From positions 62,001 through 126,000 of the forward strand of contig AXZN01000017.1 of NCBI GenBank assembly GCA_000498155.1: a stretch of 64,000 bases of DNA, given 5' to 3'. The notes beneath the pieces are model-generated. The model was not told the DNA's origin and searched no databases. It was given only the letters and a program-made list of their open reading frames with translations. The translations under genes and the position numbers were made by a program. Shown piece by piece: positions 55,094 through 64,000 of the stretch. The DNA comes from Shiraia sp. slf14. Lineage: Eukaryota > Ascomycota > Dothideomycetes > Pleosporales > Shiraiaceae. How positions within the stretch are numbered: position 1 is the stretch's first letter; every line of letters begins with the position of its first letter.

Positions 55094-56501
55094 TTATGCC
55101 AGCTCTTTCTCTCGCTCTCTACGTTGGTTCATATCGTTTGCCATACGTTTGCCCATCTCGTAACAGCTGATCATGATGGCACAAGCTGGCGCGATCTTCA
55201 AACAGCGAGCAGCCCAGCCTTTGAAGAGGCCTGCAGCACCTTGTTCTCGATAGATGTGAGCGAGGAATCGAGGCATCGATTGTTCTTCTGGCCTTAGAGC
55301 GTTGCTAGCATCTTTTGCAGCGTCTCCAGCATGCTTGTACACTTGCTGGCGTGTCTTGCCCACGTCGAAAGGGGTTGTAACGAAGGCCGCCACTGCTCCA
55401 GATGATGCTCCGGCGATGAAACTATCAACCAGGGTATCTTTGCGATTTTCTCTGCTTCTTGATCGACTCCGACGCTGTACCCTCTCTTCACCGTGACCAA
55501 CGCGGAACTCAAGACCATCGTGCCTGGCTTCTGCTCTTCCTCGCATATCGGTCAATTGATTCCTTGTAGCTTCGTAACCCCACCAGTAAATGGCTGAGAA
55601 GGGTACATCTCGCCAGAGAGTAAGGGTAAGGCCACGCCATAGACTGAAAAAACCTTGGCTGCCGACCATCTCTCGTAAACCGTCCATAGTCTCTCGAAAG
55701 TGTCCAGCAGCGGTGGCAGTATGGTTCGCTGCTTGCATCCTGGTTCGAAACATTTCTATTGGACTAACGGCAATAGCGGCGAGTACTCTTGCAGTGGCGC
55801 CAGCTACGAGGGGTATGTATGCGTCGGACACTGTCTTTCGAAAGGGCGATGCTTGTGCAGTGCGTAACCAGTCATAGCCAGCGAAGTAGATGACGTTCCC
55901 AGGTACTGCCATGGCAAGTGTGGGCGACAATCCTCGCCACAGAGTCCTTGGTCCTTCATTTTGTGCGATTTTGCGAAGTCCATCCCAAGTGCTATTGATT
56001 GTCCTCCTTTCCACCTCTTCTACTGCACATCCAATGTCTGCTGGGTTGATTGGGGCGATGGTAGGTCCGGCGACGCAGAATGGAGCCTTGTTGTTCATCC
56101 AGAAGACTTCTCTACAACATGCTGATATGCCCAAGTTTGGGGGCAGGTCCCGGAATTGCGTGAGTGTTGCGCCATTGAAAACGCGTATTTGTGACGATGA
56201 AGAGGCAGGAACAGGTTCTTGCGATTGCAGGCGGACGCGGACGACGTCAAGTGGAGTTACTGTGAAGGTTAGTATTGATCCTGTCGACATGCGGACATAA
56301 CGGTGCTCATGGGACGAATGCGGGGGCAGTGAGGAAGCAAGGTGAAGTTGCGATTGAAGATGAAGACTGCGGCTGACACATACCTAATAAAGCTGTCAAG
56401 ATGCTACCTGAGACTGCAGACAGCATCTTCTGCACGATGGTAATATCATCGACACCCGCATCGTGGTCTGCTTCCTCGGCTCTTTGCGTGGCGGTCGCCA
56501 T
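55094..56501 (-). CDS. MTM1: Mitochondrial carrier Mtm1-like (SLC25A39/40)
   Basis: Two exons, 56501-56384 and 56259-55094, give 427 residues. The 124-nt intron has a TACTAAC branch and falls inside the first carrier motif, producing LLVTPLDVVRVRLQSQ. All three solute-carrier repeats are visible: TPLDVVRVRLQSQ, VSPIEMFRTRMQAAN and TTPFDVGKTRQQVYK, with GLSPTLAMAVPGNVIYFAGYDW and GLTLTLWRDVPFSAIYWWGYE. A Cys-bearing loop (ISACCREVF) follows repeat 1, as in Mtm1. Mtm1/SLC25A39 is linked to manganese superoxide dismutase activation and mitochondrial glutathione import. An Arg/Ser-rich insert (RRSRSRSREN) sits before repeat 3. Confidence 0.9.
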
Positions 56502-57040
56502 TGCGGCCTCGCTTGTGAAGTTGGATCGATTCAGATGGCCAATCACCTCGTATGGGCGCGAGGCGTGTTGTCAGATTCCCAGAGTCGTGAAAAAGGCGGC
56601 GTGCGCATCGTCTTGGTGGGTACAGCGAGTGGTGACGGAGGCGATGAATGCCTGACGCAAGGGAAAATGGCCCACGGCGGAGTTAGCTCTAGAAGCTACA
56701 AAACTTTTAGCGCGAGGCGGGCAGATGCAGCGATCCGATTGGCGCTAGTAAAGGGCGGCTTATCTGAAGCACGTCCAGCTAGAATGTGCGGCATGGGTGG
56801 CGTGCGTCATTACCGCCTTTTGGCCTGCGAACACTGCCTCTACCATCTCTGCGAATCAATCACTGCAAAGGGCGCTGCCCAAAATAGACGACAGTTTCAC
56901 CTAGATCTGTGAATATGTATTCCTACTAGACACCTGGCACCATATCTTGTACCATACACGCTCCACTGCTGCAGCCAGACTGCGACATCGGACTTAACTA
57001 CTGCCAAACCGTTAGACCGCTTATATCCGACATATCAACT
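56502..57040. other. Divergent intergenic region, MTM1 / F-box gene
   Basis: 539 bp with both promoters. A 149-codon plus-strand frame (56463-56912) overlaps the 5' end of MTM1 in antisense and is not supported. Confidence 0.5.
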
Positions 57041-58771
57041 ATGGACTCCAAAGAAGCGCCAACCAGCACCGAGGCCGAGCTTGAATCGTTCCGTCGTCAA
57101 TGGAGAGAGGAAGTGTCTAAGAGAACCCAGGGCCAGGCGCCCACCAATACGAAGCCTGGTGCTTCATCGTCCAGCAAGCCTCAAGCATCTAGGAGCCATG
57201 CGCCGGCCGCATCAGTTCCAAGCCATGCACGACACCGTAGCGTAGAGCATGTTGATGAAGTGACACCTCATGTTTACCATGATCTTGGCGAGAAGCAACA
57301 TGGTCGGAGGCTGGATGAAACCAGTGAGCAAACCGCTGCTGTTCTTGCCGCCAGCCGTGAACCGACTTCTGCCTTGGAGCATTACGAAAGAGCTGTAGAA
57401 AAGGAAAGCGCAGGCAGTTTAGGCGACAGTCTGAAGCATTACAGGAAGGCTTTCAAGGTGTGTCATTGAAAACCCCATTACTTTTTTCTTGTATACTAAT
57501 CAGTATAGCTTGATGACAAAGTCCACGAAACCTACAAAGCAAAACACTTCCCTCCATCATACTTCAAGTCCAAGGGGCCAGCAATACCTTCATCGTCTAA
57601 AACAGCTCCATCATCCGCGTCAATACCCAAGCCACAAAATGTCAACCCATCCAACGCCTCTGTAACTGTGCCTAATACCGCCCACCACTCCCTACATGGT
57701 CTGTCAAGTTCACTCGCCAACCTGGTCAATGAGTTCTCAGGTCTCTCCATTCAAGGCGAAGCACCGCCCACTGACCTCTCACCTGCGCCTCCATGTCCAA
57801 TTTCAACCATCCCAGATGAGCTCCTAGTCGAAATCATGGAAAATGTGGCAATCCAAGACATATCATCCTTCGTCCGCCTCGCACAAGTCTGCAAGCGTCT
57901 AGCCTACCTCGTAGCAACCGAAGATCGAGTATGGAAGCGCCTCGCTCTCGGCCCTGAACACGGCTTCGCAGGCATGCACTACACCTACACATGCCAAATC
58001 GACGGCTCCCCCCTCGGCGACGACGACGAAGGCGGCTTCATCCTAGGCACTGAATCCGACCCCGAAGACCCAGACCTCCCCCCAACACCACCCTCACCCA
58101 CCCTCCTAACCCACCTCCTCGTCCCAACCACCTACCCAACCTACCGCACCCTCTTCCAACGCCGCCCCCGCATCCGTTTCAACGGCTGCTACATCAGCAC
58201 CGTAAACTACACCCGCCCAGGCCAAGCCTCCCCCACAAGCGTCACCTGGAACTCCCCGATCCACATCGTCACATACTACCGCTACCTGCGCTTCCTACGC
58301 GACGGCACCTGCATCTCGCTCCTCACCACCGCCGAACCCGCAGACGTCGTGCCCTACTTGTATGTAGAGCACATGCACAAAAACCACGGCGCGCTACCTT
58401 CTGCCCCAATGAAAGACGCACTCCTCGGTCGTTGGCGGCTAACAGGCCCTGAAATCCCCTCTGCTTCTTCTTCTTCCTCGTCAACTATCGCTGCCGCTGA
58501 CGATGAAGTTGGCCAGCAAGAAAAAGAAGGAACGCTCCTCATCGAAACGGCAGGCGCAACGCCCAAGTATTTCTACAAGATGGTGCTGAGTTTAGGCACG
58601 GCGGGCAGGGGCGCGAAGAATAATAAACTCAGTTGGCAGGGGTATTGGAGTTATAATCGGTTGACGGATGATTGGGGGGAGTTTGGTTTGAAGAATGATA
58701 GGCCGTTTTATTGGAGTCGGGTGAGGAGTTATGGGATGGCGTGGGAGGAGAGGGGGAGGAAGGGGGTGTAG
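57041..58771 (+). CDS. HRT3: F-box protein Hrt3/Fbxo9-type
   Basis: Two exons, 57041-57457 and 57509-58771, give 559 residues; the 51-nt phase-0 intron has a TACTAAT branch and joins HYRKAFK to LDDKVHETYK. The N-terminal part has a tetratricopeptide-like helix pair (SALEHYERAVEKESAGSLGDSLKHYRKAFKLDDKV region). The F-box is ISTIPDELLVEIMENVAIQ with VRLAQVCKRLAYL and RVWKRL. The C-terminal domain has RPRIRFNGCYISTVNYTR, VTYYRYLRFLRDGTC and the HKN-type helix, ending YWSRVRSYGMAWEERG. This is the SCF substrate adaptor family of yeast Hrt3, fission yeast Pof7 and human FBXO9. Low-complexity Pro and Ser insertions lie in the middle. Confidence 0.9.
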
Positions 58772-59025
58772 GATGCTTGAGAGAGTGTGTATAAGATGAT
58801 GTTAGATGATGTTAAATGATGTAGATGATATAGAGGGTGTTAGTAGAGTGCTGGATCACAGGCACTACTTGTGTAACTAGTACAGCACGTTAGGGTTTAG
58901 AACATGGCTTGATGAGGTCTTTGACCAATTGTTTATTTATTTTTGCATTATCATAGACATTTCGTGACGCTGCGTGAGCAATGGCGTCTCTGTCATCATC
59001 TGAATCCTGTTACTGGATCGATGCT

Positions 59026-60856
59026 TTACCTCCTGGGCATACCCCTGCCGCGTCCCCTCATTCCAAGTGCTCTCTGCGCAGCACCGGGAGGTAGTGCCTG
59101 GTTTGGTGCTTGTGGTGCTTGCGACTCCTGGTTCTCTGTGATGTTGTTAGCAGGTTATACCTTGATTAGGATTTGAGGGTTTCTTACTTATTGTCTCGTC
59201 AACGCTCAAAATCAAGCAGGCTGCCTCCGTAGCTGCTTGCAAAGCGTTGATCTTGACCAGGCTGGGCTCCCATACAAACCTCTCCATGTTGTTTGCGATG
59301 CTCTCTGTCGAGAAGTCTACACCAGCCCAAATGTTTCCCTTCTTGTGCTCGACCCTCAAGCGGTTGAGAATGTCTGTCGCATCGACACCAGCGTTATCGC
59401 ACAGTTGCCTTGGAATAACCTCGAGGGCTTTTGCGAATGCCTTGATGATGGGTTGTTGTTTGTGAGGGATGTTCTTGTCTGCATAATTATGCAGATAAGA
59501 TGAGATCTCCATTTCCACTGCGCCACCTCCTGCAACAATGTTCTTATTCTTGATCGCCCGTTTGACGATCATAATGGCATCGTGCAAGCTACGCTCAACC
59601 TCAGCGATGAATTGCTCTGCGCCTCCACGGAGCACGAGTGTGCAAGTTCTTGCTTCTGGGCAGCCCTCAAAAAAGTTGAATCGCTCGCCACCAATTTGTC
59701 GCTCGTCGAAAGTCTCGCAGGTTCCAAGGTGCTTGACTTGGATGTCGGTGCAGGTCGATTGGACACTGGCGCCAGTAGCTCTGCAAACACGATCAAGATC
59801 ATCCGCTGCGACTCGGCCGGCACAGAAAATGTCCCGGTCAGCAAAGTATTGTGTTGCAAGATCGCCAATGGGGAGCTTGCTGAGCACAACCTTGGCCCCC
59901 GTCTTGTACAATGCCTCCATCTTGTTGTAGATGATTTGCCATTCAGCATCGACAATCGCTTGGTATTCTGATACCTGCTCTACGCGAACCTCTGCGTTAT
60001 CTTTCTCGCTCTTAAGCTCCAATTCGACGTTGAGACACACGATCTTCGGGTTCTGGAAGGATTTAGGTTGTTGCTCGAAACCAGCATAGGAGAATGTCTT
60101 CTTGAACGCGACGCCGTTTACGAAAAGAGAGTCCTGGAGCGCACCACCTGTGATCTTCTTAACTCCAATGAGTCTCTCGTTCAGCTCATCCTGGTCTAAC
60201 GAGAGCACAGCATCGACTACCATCTTTGTGAAGAAGTCCGCATTCCTGTGTATCAGCTTGCTGCTCATAGCTGTTGCGGCAAGCTTCTGAAGTGTGTCTC
60301 GTTGATTGCCCTCGGAGGTGTTTACTGCAATGTCCATGATCTTATTCACTGCAAGATTCACCGCTCTCCGCAGACCCTTGATGATGGTTTGACTGCTGAC
60401 TCCCTGCTCTACAAAGTCCTTGATCTCTTTCAGTATTTCTCCAGCAATGACGACGACCGATGTTGTTCCATCGCCGACTTCAGCGTCTTGTGATCGTGCA
60501 ATATCAGTGAGGATGCGGGCAGCGGGGTGGACAATATCGAGAAGCTATATATGTCAGCTCATGCAACTCTGGAGAATTTGGCAATCAATCTTACCTTCAT
60601 AACTGTGGCTCCATCGTTTGTAATTGTCTGCTTGCCATTCTCGTCTACCATGAGCAGGTCACCGCCGTAAGGACCTAGGGTACCTTTAATTGTTGACTGT
60701 ACGGCAAGACAAGCATTGATATTCGAGATGACTTGACCACGTCCTTGTGATTGATCGGTGCCTATGAAGATTAATAATTATATACTAAAGTCGAGCCTCA
60801 CAACGCCTACCTTCACGGAGCACCACAATGGTGGGTGTTTGCCCGCCGAAAGACAT
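59026..60856 (-). CDS. CCT7: T-complex protein 1 subunit eta (CCT7)
   Basis: Four exons, 60856-60811, 60761-60595, 60544-59188 and 59135-59026, give 559 residues; introns are 49, 50 and 52 nt. The start MSFGGQTPTIVVLREGTDQSQGR is typical. Chaperonin ATP motifs are intact: GTLGPYGGDLLMVD, TNDGATVMKLLDIVHP, GDGTTSVVVIAGEIL. Subunit-eta features are RTCTLVLRGGAEQF, AGGGAVEMEISSYL and the C-terminus GMRGRGRGMPRR, the last supplied by the fourth exon. CCT folds actin and tubulin in the cytosol, and this window also encodes tubulin cofactor C. Length is normal. Confidence 0.96.
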
Positions 60857-61352
60857 CTTGGGAAGTAGCAAGAGCTGAAACTATATGAACAGAATACAAA
60901 AGGCCCTCAGGATAGGATCGAGCCGGAATAAACAGTCTAAGGGTATCGGTCGAGCTATGCGCAGCTGTATGTTGACCCCCGCAGACGCGCTCGAAAATCT
61001 CCAGGCACCGGCGCCACGTTTCCCCGGCGCTAGTTGCGACAGCACCCCCATCGTCTCTTCGGTCTTCGAATGTTCTATCCCGCTTCCATGCATTTACGAC
61101 CCGTTACGCCCTCACTATCGTTATCAACACGCCTTTAAAATCATACAGTAGCACTATTCGCCATAAGAAAGTTCCGTTGCTGTTTCTCTGACACTGCGGA
61201 CGATACTCGTAGCAACGTTTACCCTCGTGACCTTGTCACGCAATCATCTCACACCACAAGTTCCATTTGAACTATAACTGTTAATTCAAATCACTTCAAG
61301 CCGTTCATGTCGATTACTTTCACTCTCTCACTTTGCACCTACTACTGCCACT
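60857..61352. other. Divergent intergenic region, CCT7 / F-box-like gene
   Basis: 496 bp with both promoters. Nothing specific was recognised. Confidence 0.5.
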
Positions 61353-62001
61353 ATGCCTGCCAAGACATTTGCCAAGAAGGTTAGTGATCCAACCACAGCT
61401 CAGCATCACCTGAACACAGCTGATAGTCGGTCAGATGGCTCCTACGTCTAGGATAGAAACAGATGACATATGTCTTCATCGCATGGACAAATATTCCAGG
61501 GACTCCATGGAAAAACAAATATCAATACCAGAGACCATCACAGCGTTAGACAGTTACCCTCCGTTACTTCGGATACCATCCGAGATACGGCGCGAGATTT
61601 TTAGATATGTTCTGCCATCTTCGGACAAGAGGTTCCTATTATATACCGACTGTGATTCTACCGTCATCAGCAAGAAATGGAACCGCAAGTGCCGCCCTCA
61701 TCCTGACAGACATCTAAGACTCGATATCCTCCGTACAAACCGCCTAATCTACCACGAGTGCCTCTCAGTAATGTACTCTGAGAATTTGTTTCATTTCTAT
61801 GCCTTCAACTACCTGCCTGTTTTGGACTTTATACGTCACTTAAGCCCCGAGGCAAAGAATTTGGTGCGCAAAGTCCGGCTCACGCCTCTTACAGACAAAC
61901 AGGATGATCCTCCCACAACACATGATCGTTTCTGCACAGTGATACACGATTCTTTACCAGGCCTCAGCGAATTGCAGGCCGACCCCATGATCTTTTTCTA
62001 G
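61353..62001 (+). CDS. Short F-box-like fungal protein, possibly truncated
   Basis: Two-exon model, 61353-61379 (MPAKTFAKK) and 61435-62001, gives 197 residues; the 55-nt intron has GTTAGT and TCAG ends. A one-exon alternative starts at 61435. The core PPLLRIPSEIRREIFRYVLP, then LDILRTNRLIYHECLSVMYSENLFHFYAF and FIRHLSPEAKNLVRKVRL, matches the recurrent fungal pattern of an F-box-like motif followed by the N-R-x-I-Y-x-E segment. Most such proteins run to 250-400 residues; this one stops at SELQADPMIFF, so it may be shortened. Function unknown. Confidence 0.65.
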
Positions 62002-62421
62002 TTCACGCAGCCTTTGTGAACTCTTTTGATTTGGTTTTATGCGACACGATAGATCTTCTTATGAATTGCATTGGGCGGAGAACATTAGCCTTTGTATGAG
62101 CGGCTTAGAGAATATGAAACAATACGCGAAACTACAATATTGAGTGTGAAAAACTTACTACATTAGTGATGATCATCGCTTGGAATTCTCTATGTACAGT
62201 TTTAGTTTGGTCTTGATTTAACATGATTCGCCCACGCTAATGAACCAAGCAAACAGCCGCAACGCTTGTTACAATCAAGCTTTGCAAACCCGCCACACAT
62301 GATAGAGTATAGTTGCAGAAAGAATACAAATACAGTAATCGTCCTTCCACCTTGGGAATATGTACTAAAAGTTTTGGTATGGAAACGAAAAATCGGGTAC
62401 ACTCATGCTTCGCTACCAGCC
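62002..62421. other. Intergenic region, convergent
   Basis: 420 bp of 3' flanks from the F-box-like gene and the metalloprotease gene. No feature was recognised. Confidence 0.5.
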
Positions 62422-63590
62422 TTAATTGCATGTTGCTTGTAGTGTCGTTGGATCAACTGCTCCTGTCTCCCAATAAGTGTCTTTCCCTTGAATCTGGAGG
62501 TATATCGCTTGTGCCAGGAAGGTAATGCAATCCGCAATATGGATGTTTGGCTCTCCCGAGTTTCGTCGGGCATTGCATTTCGTCCAGCCATAGGTATCTT
62601 TCGTTGGACCATCACCGATGATCATTTTACCCTTGCCTTTTCCATCCCCACCTTTCACTATAAGGCCCCGTTAGCACGAGTGTCTTTACAGAATAGACTT
62701 TGAACCAAGCATACCTCCTCCAACAGCATGAATGAATTCATGCATCACGGTTTGCGCGAGAGGCTTAATTTCTTCGATTCTATGGTGCTTGCCATCTAAG
62801 CCATCTTTTACAATTTCTGGATAGCGCCTGAGGTCCCTATCTGTGTTCGAAGGTGGATTCAAACGCTTGGCTGCTATGAAGACATGAGATCTGTCTGAGC
62901 AGTCCCACTCATCGTTATACTTGTATCCTACATATATCAGTCAGCTTTATTATAAAGAGAAGTACTTATCTATTAATCTGGTGCAAAGATGGCCAGACTG
63001 CTCCCGATCTAGTTTTTACTCACCAATTGTTGTGTATGATCCTTTCATTCCAGGTTTACGAGCTGAAGCCCTTGCGATTGGTAGTCGGAACGTGCGGCCA
63101 TTCGGAATGCTTGTATATGAGTTGTCAACCCAATTATCCTTATGAACCGATACATGGTTCTCATTGCAGTAAACCGTGATATGTAAGTCAATTGTTCGGA
63201 TATTCGACAATTTTGTGAACAAAGCTATCGAAGTGATTAATGTTAAGTGGAAATCCACGAGATGAAGAGAAGAAAAGGTTACTAACAAGCTAGATATCGT
63301 TTATCTTCTGGCTGAAAAAGAGGATCATATGCGCTGCGAAACACATCTTCTTTTCCATTTATTTTGCCGGATGAAAGAGCGGTAGAAACAACTAATTTGA
63401 AGTGTGTTAGTAAAGATGCGCTTCAAGGCAAAGGAACCTTCTACATACCTTTTGCAACGCCCTCGACGTCATCAAAAGCATCTTGAAGAAGCTGCGGCTG
63501 AGAGCCTTGGTTACAACCATATGTAATCACCTTGGAACGAACAGTTGACGCAAAAGCGAAAAGATACAAAAGTTTTGACAACGGGAACAT
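62422..63590 (-). CDS. Secreted HExxH metalloprotease, aspzincin-like
   Basis: Five exons, 63590-63449, 63391-63287, 63224-63024, 62927-62715 and 62657-62422, give 298 residues; introns are 57, 62, 96 and 57 nt, and all phases fit. MFPLSKLLYLFAFASTVRS is a signal peptide and the following VITYGCNQGSQPQLLQDAF looks like the start of a mature fungal protease. The zinc-binding helix is QTVMHEFMHAVGG (HExxH). Downstream, DGPTKDTYGWTKC resembles the G-T-x-D-x-x-Y-G aspzincin motif that supplies the third ligand, and IADCITFLAQAIYLQ follows as in M35 proteins. It is probably an extracellular endopeptidase of the deuterolysin or lysine-specific type; the exact family was not confirmed. Several Cys suggest disulfides. 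Confidence 0.75.
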
Positions 63591-64000
63591 AGCGAATGTA
63601 GTTATTTTATTACCATATATGGTGGTGGGTGGTATGAACCACAGTCACGCATTCAATCCATTCATATATTCTATAATTCTTGTAAGGCCTACTGTGTCCA
63701 TAGCTTTTACAGTCCATCGCATGTGCCGTTGGAATTGCGGCGTTGCATTGTATTTCGCCTTGCAAGACTAAAGCTGCTGAAGTGAGATTAATATGGAGAC
63801 GGATCTAAATACCTTATTCTAGGCATTGGACATACCTTACATTGTTACATTGCTCTGAACATACTATTAGCCAAGAGTGTTTGGCGTCAAAAAGTGGCCC
63901 ACGAATTGACAGTGACTGTGTTTCTTACATGATCTCTTCAAAAGGTTCGGTCCTGCGGAGCCTCTTGATATTACTCCAGACCTACATACACAAACGACAC
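63591..64000. other. Upstream region of the metalloprotease gene, to the window edge
   Basis: 410 bp, AT-rich, containing the protease promoter. Short frames only; no gene reaching in from the right edge was identified. Confidence 0.45.

Noticed and set aside
56463..56912. 149-codon plus-strand frame between MTM1 and HRT3
   Set aside because: Antisense to the MTM1 first exon and its promoter, no recognisable protein motif.
1..64000. Transposons, LTRs, CRISPR arrays, secondary-metabolite clusters
   Set aside because: No transposase or reverse transcriptase motifs, no long terminal repeats, and no PKS/NRPS or linked tailoring genes were found.

Overview
The window is nuclear DNA of a filamentous ascomycete (Pezizomycotina, probably Dothideomycetes-like). 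Genes are dense on both strands. They carry short spliceosomal introns (about 45-125 nt) with GTATGT/GTAAGT-type donors, CTAAC/CTGAC-like branch sites and CAG/TAG acceptors. The gene set fits a mould: RNA-dependent RNA polymerase, fungal complex I accessory subunits, Ole1 with a cytochrome b5 tail, a giant DUF3638-type protein and GPI-anchored Ser/Thr-rich wall proteins. Exon models were built by eye. For every multi-exon model the exon lengths and reading phases were checked to add up.

Layout. 1-6.5 kb: 3'-truncated giant DUF6606/DUF3638-family protein. 7.4-8.8 kb: RING protein with an inverted repeat at its 3' end. 10-11.3 kb: uncharacterised protein. 11.9-12.8 kb: homocysteine S-methyltransferase. 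13.2-16.8 kb: a divergent pair, probable Mediator subunit 11 and TAF5. 17.5-20.3 kb: a divergent pair of GPI-anchored proteins. 21-27.2 kb: proline-rich protein, Eco1 cohesin acetyltransferase, GNAT acetyltransferase and a mitochondrial protein. 27.3-28.1 kb: mitochondrial ClpP. 28.6-32.8 kb: RdRP. 33.3 kb: a tRNA-Asp gene with two interruptions. 33.9-35.1 kb: tubulin cofactor C. 36-37.2 kb: complex I 21.3 kDa subunit. 37.2-40.9 kb: Ubp2. 41.2-42.6 kb: RPAP1/Rba50. 43.4-45.3 kb: GRIM-19 and Trm10. 45.7-46.9 kb: Oxr1. 47.1-52.7 kb: three paralogous BTB-RING proteins around Ole1. 53.5-58.8 kb: ELYS-like protein, Mtm1 and Hrt3/Fbxo9-type F-box. 59-60.9 kb: CCT7. 61.4-63.6 kb: short F-box-like protein and a secreted HExxH metalloprotease.

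Most of the window is conserved housekeeping (transcription initiation, protein folding, proteostasis, mitochondria) arranged as head-to-head pairs. Two regions stand out. First, the tRNA-Asp(GUC) gene at 33302-33444 carries an ordinary anticodon-loop intron plus a second 53-nt insert in the T-loop. That insert has the hallmarks of a spliceosomal intron, and its exact removal restores a perfect 72-nt tRNA. Second, the three BTB-like proteins each have a RING-type zinc finger nested inside the BTB fold, and all three share a phase-2 intron at the same place.
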